A DNA stretch of 64,000 nt from JAUSFM01 sp964343705. GTDB taxonomy: Archaea; Nanobdellota; Nanobdellia; Woesearchaeales; UBA12501. Position 1 is the stretch's first letter. Each line of letters begins with the position of its first letter. The stretch lies in the NCBI GenBank assembly GCA_964343705.1, contig CAYFJX010000003.1, forward strand, positions 136,681 to 200,680, in the 5' to 3' direction. Below the pieces are notes generated by a model. That model was not told the origin of the DNA, did no database searches, and saw only the letters and a program-made list of their open reading frames with translations. Of the stretch, positions 19,088 to 26,642 are shown piece by piece. The position numbers and the translations under genes are program-made.

Positions 19088-19840
19088 TTAGAATCCTCTA
19101 TGTTCTTTCAGCACTTCATATGCTTCTGCTATTTTCTTGAATTCTTCTTCTTTTTCTTTGTCATCAGGGTGTCGATCAGGATGGGTATCCATTGCAATCT
19201 GACGATATGTTGTCTTTATTTCATCATCACTTGTATCTTTTGGTAATCCAAGTCGTTCATATGCCTGCCTAGGTGTTAGTTTTTGTTTTGGTAAATGAAG
19301 TCCTGTTTGTGTATCCCTGTATTTATCGAATATGGGTCTGATTCTATGGCTCAAGGGGTATATCAGGTGAAATGCACCAGCTGCAATGTCTACCCATTCA
19401 CTTAACCTGGCGTATGTTTTGCTTTTTTCTCGTAACTTTGTGTCAAGGCTGGAGAGTGCACTCAGTGTTTTATCTTTTATTCCATACCTCTTTTGTAGTT
19501 GAACAAAGGTAAACTCAACAGTGTGGAGCCATCCTGCATGATACCACCAGTTTTCTAAAGATGTTTCAACACCATCATATGTCCCATTGATTAGTATTGT
19601 CGCATCATACATGGTGGCAGTCCATCGCAGGTAGAATGTTCGCCAAATCTGGAAAGCATGGTGTTTTCCTAATCGCCTTTCCAAGTCTTGTTTCTCACTT
19701 TCAGTCTCAGCCTGTGCCTCTTTAATCATCTTTTCCCTTGTTCTCTTTCCTGCGTCTGCTATGTCATCACCAAACCCCCAGTAGAAAGCACTGTCTATTG
19801 GATGCTTGACTATCTGTCCAAGTGTTTTCTTAATTCCCAT
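19088..19840 (-). CDS. C-terminal J-domain protein
   Basis: A 250-residue protein whose last 60 residues form a J-domain with the HPD motif intact (His220-Asp222) and the usual flanking helices (AYERLGLPKDTSDDEIK). J-domains stimulate Hsp70/DnaK ATPase. The remaining 190 residues are helical with aromatic-rich segments (FQIWRTFYLRWTATMYDA) and are not the DnaJ zinc-finger or substrate-binding regions. This is therefore a specialised co-chaperone, perhaps membrane peripheral. It lies 65 bp downstream of the transglycosylase on the same strand but has its own TATA-like sequence in the gap. Confidence 0.8.
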   Translation of the reverse strand: MGIKKTLGQIVKHPIDSAFYWGFGDDIADAGKRTREKMIKEAQAETESEKQDLERRLGKHHAFQIWRTFYLRWTATMYDATILINGTYDGVETSLENWWYHAGWLHTVEFTFVQLQKRYGIKDKTLSALSSLDTKLREKSKTYARLSEWVDIAAGAFHLIYPLSHRIRPIFDKYRDTQTGLHLPKQKLTPRQAYERLGLPKDTSDDEIKTTYRQIAMDTHPDRHPDDKEKEEEFKKIAEAYEVLKEHRGF

Positions 19841-19905
19841 TGTATCATGTTATGTATTCGGTGTTAATAAATGAAATCATTATATCTTACGGATATACCT
19901 AAAAA

Positions 19906-20937
19906 TTACTTCTGCACCTTTACACCAAAACTCCCAGGACTTTCAAGAATTCTCTCTGTAGCACGAACCTTGGGAACATAATTATAATTTTCTCCAGTGC
20001 CCCTTCGAGGAACATCCCAGTAACTACCACCACTTCTTTTAGTCCATTTTTTCATATTTCCTGGGCCACCGTTGTAGGCTCCGATTGCAGTGTCCCAGTC
20101 ATCAAACTTGTTTTGCAAGTGACGCAGGTATTTTGCAGCGCATGCAATTGATTTGTAAGGGTTGTTTCGCTGATCAATGCCCCCGCCAACTTTCATTTTA
20201 CAAAAACCGCGTGCAGTTCCTGGCATGAATTGTGCAATGCCTCCTGCACCGGCATGACTTTTAACTTTTGTTCTTCCACAACTTTCAACAGTGAGAACTG
20301 CTGCCAACACTTCATAATCAACATCATGGTCATCAGATGCTTTCTCAATTGTTTTGTCATATTGTAAGACTCGTTTAAAACACCGCTGCGGAATTTTTCT
20401 GTCAAGTTGAAAGTCAATCATACTTTGAATTCTTGCTTCCCGAGTTGGGTTTAATCCAAGATATCCCATTACTCGTGTTATGGTTCCTTTAATTTCATAA
20501 TACGCACTTTTGGTTTGTCCTGTTATGCTAAAGCCTGATAGCCCAAGTGCAGTGACAAGTGCCATTGTTTTTGCCATGCCTGCTCGTCGTGTTTTTGGTT
20601 GGTGGCGTACCCATTTATGGATTCTTTTGCCTACTTTGTTTTCAAACCACCTATAATGACCATCTTTTTTCTTGTCAGCGTATACTCTTCGTCGAGAAAA
20701 TCCAATTCTGTTCAAGTACACCCAACCAACACCTGCAAGCATGCTTAAGGCACAGTATGTTTCAGCAGCAACCGGGGGTAATGATGATGCAACTGTTGCG
20801 GCTGTTGCAACGTAGCCAACATTAGCAGCAGCTTGTGCAATTTTTGGATCTACTTCTGTGCTGATTACTTTTGGCCACTTTTTTGCTCGTAGTTCTTTGA
20901 GCCATTGTGGTGTTGTTCGTTTTGCCATGTGTTTCAC
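19906..20937 (-). CDS. membrane-anchored lytic transglycosylase (SLT)
   Basis: A goose-lysozyme-fold lytic transglycosylase cleaves the MurNAc-GlcNAc bond of bacterial murein. The catalytic domain (about residues 205-320) has the catalytic Glu218 in LTVESCGR, then AGAGGIAQFMPGTA and AYNGGPGN motifs, and extra cysteines likely forming disulfides. The first 150 residues contain two or three hydrophobic helices and are homologous to those of the adjacent M23 gene. The GTG start abuts the M23 stop codon with no gap (an ATG follows at 20928), indicating translational coupling. Archaea lack murein, so the substrate is presumably bacterial. It could also act on an unknown archaeal polymer. Confidence 0.85.
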   Translation of the reverse strand: MKHMAKRTTPQWLKELRAKKWPKVISTEVDPKIAQAAANVGYVATAATVASSLPPVAAETYCALSMLAGVGWVYLNRIGFSRRRVYADKKKDGHYRWFENKVGKRIHKWVRHQPKTRRAGMAKTMALVTALGLSGFSITGQTKSAYYEIKGTITRVMGYLGLNPTREARIQSMIDFQLDRKIPQRCFKRVLQYDKTIEKASDDHDVDYEVLAAVLTVESCGRTKVKSHAGAGGIAQFMPGTARGFCKMKVGGGIDQRNNPYKSIACAAKYLRHLQNKFDDWDTAIGAYNGGPGNMKKWTKRSGGSYWDVPRRGTGENYNYVPKVRATERILESPGSFGVKVQK

Positions 20938-21885
20938 TTATTTTTCAAAAGGTGTTACTTGCTTACCATTTACATATACTTCAAAGTGTAGGTGTGGTCC
21001 TGTTGATCGTCCTGTGCTTCCACATTCAGCAATTTTGTCTCCTTTTTGAACTTTGAATGTAGTTTTTGGTTTACATTTTGAAGGAACTTCAAGAGATCCT
21101 TTTTTGAGATGTAAGTATCGTGTCTTTACTTTTTTGCCGTTTATTTTTCCATGATTAAGGAGTATTTCAACGCCATTGTTGTGGTTACCATACGCGTTTT
21201 TACAGTACCCTGCTTTTTCAACATAGCCATATTCAGCTGCGTAGATTGCTTCGCCCAAACATGCTGCAGGTGCTTTGCTTGTAATATCTGTTCCTTTATG
21301 TCGTCCACCTCTTCTTCCAAAATAATCTGATATGTGTGAGTCTTCATCCATGGGGTATGCCAGTCCAAACCTCATGGTACGGTTGCCTAAAGGATCATAA
21401 TTTTTCCTTTTTCCTGGGACTTTCCCTGTTTTTACAACAAGCTTTTCAAGACCAGAATATTTGTAGAAATCTTTAGCAATTGGTTTTACTGTTTCAACTA
21501 GGTTGTAACCTGGCCATGCAATTGCAGCTGCTAGTGCTGCTGATTTTAGAACGCCTGCTCCAGCTCTTTGTGGCCTGTGTTTTGCTAGTTTTTCAACTTG
21601 TTTTGCAAGATTGTTGGTGTGCCATTGCTTTCTGAAATAGAGTCTTCGTTTGTTAAAGAGCAGTCTGTTCATAACCACATAACTAGCACCTAGTGCTGCT
21701 CCAAGCAAGCCTTTGGTAAAATTACCTGTTGTTGCAAATGCAGGTCCTATGAGTGAAGCAGCGTATAAAGGCCATAAATTTGCTGCTATCCTGGCTAGTT
21801 TTGGATCAGCTTTTTTGCTCATGCCTGAAGGCCATTCTCCTTGCTCCATTTCTCTAGCCCATTTTGGCTGTTCTGACCCACTCAT
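20938..21885 (-). CDS. membrane-anchored M23 endopeptidase
   Basis: LytM-type zinc endopeptidase that cuts peptide cross-links of bacterial murein. The C-terminal domain (about residues 175-315) retains the ligand set H-x-x-x-D (HKGTDI) and H-x-H (PHLHFEV), so it should be active. The N-terminal 150 residues carry hydrophobic helices and share clear similarity with the downstream transglycosylase (P-x-W start, WP, ADPKLARIAAN, HRPQRAG). An in-frame TTG exists at 21894, but the ATG at 21885 lies about 29 nt after a TTAAATAG element. This pair looks like a two-enzyme murein-degrading unit. Confidence 0.86.
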   Translation of the reverse strand: MSGSEQPKWAREMEQGEWPSGMSKKADPKLARIAANLWPLYAASLIGPAFATTGNFTKGLLGAALGASYVVMNRLLFNKRRLYFRKQWHTNNLAKQVEKLAKHRPQRAGAGVLKSAALAAAIAWPGYNLVETVKPIAKDFYKYSGLEKLVVKTGKVPGKRKNYDPLGNRTMRFGLAYPMDEDSHISDYFGRRGGRHKGTDITSKAPAACLGEAIYAAEYGYVEKAGYCKNAYGNHNNGVEILLNHGKINGKKVKTRYLHLKKGSLEVPSKCKPKTTFKVQKGDKIAECGSTGRSTGPHLHFEVYVNGKQVTPFEK

Positions 21886-22038
21886 GGTGTCCAAGGGTGT
21901 AGGAATGCTATTTAAGGCTTTCCAAGAATAACTACGTGTAAGTGGTACAAAGGGAAAGGTTTATAAAGGGTATTTATTCCCTTTTACCATGGCAACAAAA
22001 CAAGTTCTACAACGCTTGATGAGCAATTTGCTGACCTT

Positions 22039-22596
22039 ATGGTGGGTGCAGCCTATGCACCACAAAGTGCTGAATTACTAACATTTGATGAAGTAGTTGA
22101 AGCGGGGAAAGAAGCATTACTTGATCCACAAGCAGTGCGTAGTGTTGTTGAAGGGTATGGTGTTCCAGATCCAGAGAATCAACTCTTTGGATGGGAAGCT
22201 ACCTATGACCTTTTTGAGCAAGTTGCTCAGCGAGAAATAGCAAGTCTAGACCGTCAAACACAAGCACTTGTTGCTCCACAAGGTCCCACATTATGGGAAC
22301 GTATTTGTGGGGTAGCTGACAAAGTTGCTGATGCTGTTGGACAACTTCCTTTGAACCCAATGCCTGCTTATGCGCAGCATATGAGATCAATGATGGCAAG
22401 CCTTGCTTTTGGAGTCTTAGTATATGGAACAGCTGACCAACCTACTATGATGCTCCCTCCAAAACAAGAACCAATCACTCAGAATGTTGAAGTTGATTGC
22501 CCATCTGCAGGACCAGAAAAATACAAGATTGGTGGCACTGTTGTTGAACTGCCTGTTATTCAGCAATGTACTGTAGATAACACAACTTACATATGA
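22039..22596 (+). CDS. small membrane protein with apparent 5' frameshift
   Basis: The open frame from 22039 encodes 185 residues with one hydrophobic segment (about 115-133, MMASLAFGVLVYGTA) and a C-terminal tail with two cysteines (VDCPSAG, QQCTVDN). No family recognised. Protein-like sequence continues upstream in the same frame (TSSTTLDEQFADL) but reaches no start codon. The natural start is the ATG at 21989, exactly 26 nt after a TTTATAAAG box, but it is one base out of frame. A single extra A in the A-run at 21997-22000 would join them and add about 17 residues. It is divergent from the murein hydrolase pair. Confidence 0.6.
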   Translation: MVGAAYAPQSAELLTFDEVVEAGKEALLDPQAVRSVVEGYGVPDPENQLFGWEATYDLFEQVAQREIASLDRQTQALVAPQGPTLWERICGVADKVADAVGQLPLNPMPAYAQHMRSMMASLAFGVLVYGTADQPTMMLPPKQEPITQNVEVDCPSAGPEKYKIGGTVVELPVIQQCTVDNTTYI

Positions 22597-22611
22597 ATAC
22601 CTTAATTTTTT

Positions 22612-23529
22612 CTACTGAAAAAACTTATACCCAATCATTTTATACACAAGCTTTGCAGTTGTAAAATCAGCATGAGGTAATTCTTTTTGTGGTGCAAGTT
22701 CTACAACATCACAGCCAACAACATCTGTTTCTTTAAACACACGACGTAAAAGCTTGAGTGTTGGGTACCATTCCATGCCCCCGGGTTCGGGTGTTCCAGT
22801 TGTCGGAATAATGCTTGGGTCAAACGCGTCAATGTCAAAGGTGATAAAAACTTTTTTTCCACGTAATTTCTCAATAACTTTTTCCATCCATGCGTCATCA
22901 CCACGTTTGCTTGCAGGAACAATATCTTTTGCATAAAAAATACTCGTGGAAACAGTGCCGTCCTTGATGTACTTTACTTCTTCAATGTCTTGACTTCTAA
23001 TGCCAACCTGCACAATATCTTTTGTCTGTTCACTGATTCTTCGCATCACTGCAGCATGGCTGTACTTAGTGTTGTGGTATTTATCACGCAGATCACTGTG
23101 TGCATCAATTTGTAAAACAGCAAGGTCATCAAACTTTTCTTTGAGTGCATTAAAGATTCCTTGGCTTACTGAATGTTCTCCTCCGAGTCCAATGACAAAT
23201 TTATTATCTTCCAATAATTGTTGCGTGCGTTGCTGGATTTCTTGCATCATTGCTTCAGGAGTTTCCTTTACAACAACAGGGTTAACAGTGGCAATACCCA
23301 CTGTATGTAATTCCTTTTCAAGCTCTTCATCGTACAATTCAATAAACGCAGATGCGTTAATAATTGCCTGAGGTCCTTTAGCTGTACCAGCGCCATAACT
23401 TACTGTTCCTTCATAGGGGATTGGCAGAATTGCAACTTTAGCCTTTTCATAGTCACAGAATTCTTTGGGGACTTCAGGTCCTCCAATGCCTAAAAAGGAG
23501 TCTACTTTCTCTAAATCATCAGCTGTCAT
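22612..23529 (-). CDS. speB: agmatinase (ureohydrolase family)
   Basis: Predicted agmatine ureohydrolase giving putrescine and urea for polyamine synthesis. At 305 residues it shows the full binuclear manganese set: GGEHS near 116, DAHSDLR near 140 and DIDAFDPSIIP near 222. The arginase-family fold is complete. Agmatinase is preferred over arginase because archaea make putrescine from agmatine, but formimidoglutamase-type activity cannot be excluded. It is transcribed divergently from the Cys-cluster gene from a shared TATA element 27 nt before the ATG. Confidence 0.88.
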   Translation of the reverse strand: MTADDLEKVDSFLGIGGPEVPKEFCDYEKAKVAILPIPYEGTVSYGAGTAKGPQAIINASAFIELYDEELEKELHTVGIATVNPVVVKETPEAMMQEIQQRTQQLLEDNKFVIGLGGEHSVSQGIFNALKEKFDDLAVLQIDAHSDLRDKYHNTKYSHAAVMRRISEQTKDIVQVGIRSQDIEEVKYIKDGTVSTSIFYAKDIVPASKRGDDAWMEKVIEKLRGKKVFITFDIDAFDPSIIPTTGTPEPGGMEWYPTLKLLRRVFKETDVVGCDVVELAPQKELPHADFTTAKLVYKMIGYKFFQ

Positions 23530-23550
23530 ACTTAAACGGGTAGCCCAAAG

Positions 23551-23561
23551 GGTTAAATACC
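23551..23561. promoter_or_regulatory. shared bidirectional TATA element
   Basis: GGTTAAATACC is nearly palindromic and reads GGTATTTAACC on the other strand. Its centre is 27 nt from the agmatinase ATG (23529, minus) and 26 nt from the ATG at 23582 (plus). That is the standard archaeal TATA-to-start distance in both directions, so one element may drive two leaderless mRNAs. Confidence 0.6.
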
Positions 23562-23581
23562 TTTGCTTTTTCCCCTGGTGT

Positions 23582-24430
23582 ATGACATCGGATACTCAAA
23601 TGGATCTACCCTACTTTGAATGTAAACCAACTGAGCTTTGTGAAGGTGCAGCCTGTTGCAGTCATCCTGAGATGGGGATTGCAGCATCACTTGGTGATTA
23701 TATTAGATTGTCTGAACATACTGGCCAGCCCATTGATGAAATTTGGGTTGAAAAAGGAAATGTTGTTGTTGCTCCCAATGATAAAACTAATCCAGGTATT
23801 GCCATGGCACTGTTAGGTATTCTTCATGATCCCTGTCCTTACTTAGCTGAAGACTTCAAGTGTTCTGTGTATGACATGCGTCCATTGCATTGTTCTGTAT
23901 TTCCTGCTGACTTACTAACTACCAACTCAAGGTTAGCACCTGAATATGGGCCATTTCGATGTCTTAATGGGGTTCAAATGTCTCCTGAGCACAGCGATAT
24001 GTATGATGCAATGGCAGATCATTTTGAAGAAGAATCCCTTGTGGAAAGAACCTATCTTTGGCAAGACCAGCCACCTCTTTTTAGAATAAGAACCAACGAT
24101 GATGTTAAGGACCTAACTCGAGAAGCACTTCATCAGTTACAGACTAATCCTCTGTTAGATAGGATGAGGCTTCGGCGTGTTCATGATGGTGTTCAGGTGC
24201 TTCGTGACTCGTTTGATAAAATGAGAACTGATCCAGGGTACAAATTGCATATGCGTCTATTCATTACTGCACTAGAACCGATTGTGTATGCTGTTATCGC
24301 AGGTGAGGTTACACGCAGGCTCAAAAAACTAAAGAATAATCGTCTTGCAATAGGACACTTTAGACATCTTAATGCACGCTATTATGAACTCTTAATGGGA
24401 AAAAGAAGAAAAAGTTTTAAACACACCTAA
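23582..24430 (+). CDS. YkgJ-like cysteine-cluster protein
   Basis: A 282-residue protein with the CxxxxxCxxxxCC pattern (C14, C20, C25, C26 in FECKPTELCEGAACCSHPEM) plus later cysteines (CPYLAEDFKCSVYDMRPLHC). This is typical of the YkgJ/UPF0153 family that is thought to bind a metal or Fe-S centre. The C-terminal half is helical and basic. The open frame begins at 23465, but the region before 23582 overlaps agmatinase and the shared promoter. The last 14 bp overlap the convergent lipoprotein gene. The biochemical role of the family is unknown. Confidence 0.78.
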   Translation: MTSDTQMDLPYFECKPTELCEGAACCSHPEMGIAASLGDYIRLSEHTGQPIDEIWVEKGNVVVAPNDKTNPGIAMALLGILHDPCPYLAEDFKCSVYDMRPLHCSVFPADLLTTNSRLAPEYGPFRCLNGVQMSPEHSDMYDAMADHFEEESLVERTYLWQDQPPLFRIRTNDDVKDLTREALHQLQTNPLLDRMRLRRVHDGVQVLRDSFDKMRTDPGYKLHMRLFITALEPIVYAVIAGEVTRRLKKLKNNRLAIGHFRHLNARYYELLMGKRRKSFKHT

Positions 24431-25085
24431 AGCGTGCTTCTGTGTAAAAGTTTAACCCATCTGCTTCAATCTTATTGTTTAATTCCTTGCCCCAGTATGT
24501 TTTTCCTTTTCTGAGTTTTGTTCGAAGTGTACAGGTAACTTTTTTGTATGGTTCAACAATATCTGTTCCACAAACTTCTTGTGCATTTGAACGGATTCTT
24601 TTTCCATTAACACGAAGGCTCATTCCTTTTTTCAAATGAGACTCTTCAGCTGTGACATGGCCAAGATGCTGTGCTTCTTTGTCTTTGTTTTCAAAAGTAA
24701 AAGTTATATGGGATGTGCCATCAGCAAATAGTGTACCACAAACAATGTCAGAAATCCAGGTTGTGTCAGAAAACTTTTTTTTATCTTCAGATGAACTACC
24801 AAGAATGGTTTTTTTAGCAATAATCTCTGTGTTTGGAACTGTCAATTCTGGTGCTATTTGTACTTCTTCTTTTGGCTCTTCAGTTTTTTCTTCTTGCGCG
24901 GGTTCTTCAGCAGGTTCGGTTTCCTCTTTACTTGGTGCTTCAGTTTCAAGCATTGGCTCTTCTGCTGGTTCAGGTGCTGTAATCTCTGCATCAACCTCCG
25001 GAGCAGGTTCTGGTGTTGCAGGTGCTTCACACCCTACAAGAAGTAGTAATGCTGTAATGCATACTGTAAGCCAAACTTTATTCAT
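24417..25085 (-). CDS. acidic-linker lipoprotein A
   Basis: A 222-residue predicted lipoprotein: signal with lipobox LLVGC (Cys19), a Glu/Pro/Ala-rich linker (about 20-75), and a beta-rich C-terminal domain with four cysteines (IVCGTLF, EVCGTDI, VTCTLR, RFRCV). The C-terminal domain is homologous to that of the preceding gene at 25110-25883. An AGAGGTG site lies just before the ATG, and the intergenic gap is 24 bp, so the two form an operon. The domain may be an immunoglobulin-like surface module. Function unknown. Confidence 0.72.
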   Translation of the reverse strand: MNKVWLTVCITALLLLVGCEAPATPEPAPEVDAEITAPEPAEEPMLETEAPSKEETEPAEEPAQEEKTEEPKEEVQIAPELTVPNTEIIAKKTILGSSSEDKKKFSDTTWISDIVCGTLFADGTSHITFTFENKDKEAQHLGHVTAEESHLKKGMSLRVNGKRIRSNAQEVCGTDIVEPYKKVTCTLRTKLRKGKTYWGKELNNKIEADGLNFYTEARFRCV

Positions 25086-25109
25086 CGTACACCTCTTTTT
25101 GAATTATGA

Positions 25110-25883
25110 TCATCTACACCTGAACTCAATTTGAGTAGATGCAAATCGTGATTTTGCTTCTAAGTTGTTCTTGAGCTCAGTTTGTTTGTTCATGTACTCT
25201 TGTTTTTCTGGGTATCGTAGGTTTGCAGGACAATTGTTGCATTCAAGTGTTTGACCAGCTTCAACAGTTGTTGTGCCACAACACTTCTTTACTACATCAT
25301 TTTTGATCCTGTTTCCATTAACAGCAAGTCGTAGAGGAACAAGTGTTTTATCGTCTGCTCCAATTCGTGAAAAGCTGCTTGTCTTAAGTAGATTGTATGA
25401 TCGCTCATCTTTGTTAGTGAACCTGAATGAGATGGAATCTTCTTTTTTTGTTCCTGTTCCAAAAGTTCCTTGCTTTGGTCCGGTGTATTTAACACACTTT
25501 ACTCCATCAAACCAGCTTTGATCTTCATATGTTTTTTTCTCAGTGCCTTGGCCTTTGATAACTTGCTCTTTTAGAATGTCAATAGTGCCGCCAATTTGGC
25601 CTGTTTGTGAAACTACATTTCCTGTGATTGCATTTCCATCTTCTTCTTGGGTTTCTTCTGTTGCTTCATCACTTTCAGCAGGCGCACTTTCTTCTTCTGC
25701 AGCTCCTTCTTCACTTGGTGCTTCAGTATCGTCTGCTGTTTCATCTCCTTCTGCAGGAGCAGTCTCTTGAGCTTCTTCTGGAGCCTCTTCAGCAGGAGCT
25801 TCTGTTGCTCCTTGATCACATCCAGCAAGTAATAGTGAAATTGTTACTAGTAAGAATAAGAATATAGTTGTAGTTTTTTTCAT
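25110..25883 (-). CDS. acidic-linker lipoprotein B
   Basis: A 257-residue lipoprotein paralogous to its downstream neighbour. Lipobox LLLAGC is followed by a long Glu/Ala/Thr-rich linker, then an ITGNVV motif (near residue 90). The shared beta-rich domain has matching blocks: SISFRFTNKD with HITFTFENKD, LRLAVNGNRIK with MSLRVNGKRIR, CCGTTTVE with VCGTDIVE, and a final F-R-C. It has two extra cysteines (CNNC). A GTG at 25895 is in frame, but it overlaps the GAGGTG ribosome-binding site that serves the ATG at 25883. Confidence 0.72.
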   Translation of the reverse strand: MKKTTTIFLFLLVTISLLLAGCDQGATEAPAEEAPEEAQETAPAEGDETADDTEAPSEEGAAEEESAPAESDEATEETQEEDGNAITGNVVSQTGQIGGTIDILKEQVIKGQGTEKKTYEDQSWFDGVKCVKYTGPKQGTFGTGTKKEDSISFRFTNKDERSYNLLKTSSFSRIGADDKTLVPLRLAVNGNRIKNDVVKKCCGTTTVEAGQTLECNNCPANLRYPEKQEYMNKQTELKNNLEAKSRFASTQIEFRCR

Positions 25884-25979
25884 TGTCTTTGACACCTCAT
25901 CCCCTTATTTGAGCCTTGTAACGCAATTAAGCCTATTCAGTATATAAATATTGTGTCTCTGAGATCCTTGCTTCTGATC

Positions 25980-26450
25980 TCACCTAAAAAAGTACGACCA
26001 AATAACCAATAGTCCAAAGATTACTGTTGTTGCTTTCCAGAGTGTTACTTGATTGAATTCAAAGAATTCTTCTGTTTCTTCGCTTGCAGCACTTGTTTCT
26101 TCTGCGCTGCTTTCTGCCTTTACTTCTTCCTCTTTTTTAGCATCTAACTCTTTTGCAATTTCTTGAACAGTTGCAGCAGCTTCTTGTTTCTTTGTTTTCT
26201 TAGCTTTTTTTGGCTTGCTTGCTGTTTTTGCTTTCTTTTTTACAGCTGCTTTTTTTGGTTTTGCAGGCTTTGCTGCAGGAGCAGGTTTTTCTTCAGCTTC
26301 TTCTGTTGTAGTTGCTGGTTCTTCAACAGTGATTTCCTCACCTTCATCATCTGCAACTTGCCGTACACTTTCTGCTATAGAATAAATAGGATCTCCAGAA
26401 GCCTTTGTTTCGTGCTCTTCTTCATGCACAACTGTTTTTTCGTCTGCCAT
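25980..26450 (-). CDS. tail-anchored Lys/Ala/Glu-rich protein
   Basis: A 156-residue protein with no signal peptide and a single C-terminal hydrophobic helix (about 138-155, TTVIFGLLVIWSYFF), so it is probably tail anchored with its body in the cytosol. The middle is a Lys-Ala-Pro repeat (KPAKPKKAAVKKK) like histone-H1 or ribosomal-tail sequences, flanked by acidic stretches. It could tether nucleic acid to the membrane; this is inference. GAGGTG precedes the ATG at a proper distance. Confidence 0.6.
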   Translation of the reverse strand: MADEKTVVHEEEHETKASGDPIYSIAESVRQVADDEGEEITVEEPATTTEEAEEKPAPAAKPAKPKKAAVKKKAKTASKPKKAKKTKKQEAAATVQEIAKELDAKKEEEVKAESSAEETSAASEETEEFFEFNQVTLWKATTVIFGLLVIWSYFFR

Positions 26451-26642
26451 GCTTACACCTCTATTGATATACCCTCTTTTTTTCTTGATTAAAGATAACC
26501 ATTTCTGGGTGTTTTATAAATATTATTGTACTTGATTACTCACCATTATTCTTATCAGAATATATCTGACAACAAGCTTTTTAAGCGTGTGCATAGATCA
26601 GTGCAACATTCCAATAAAAAATAATCAAAGGAGGAACAGACA

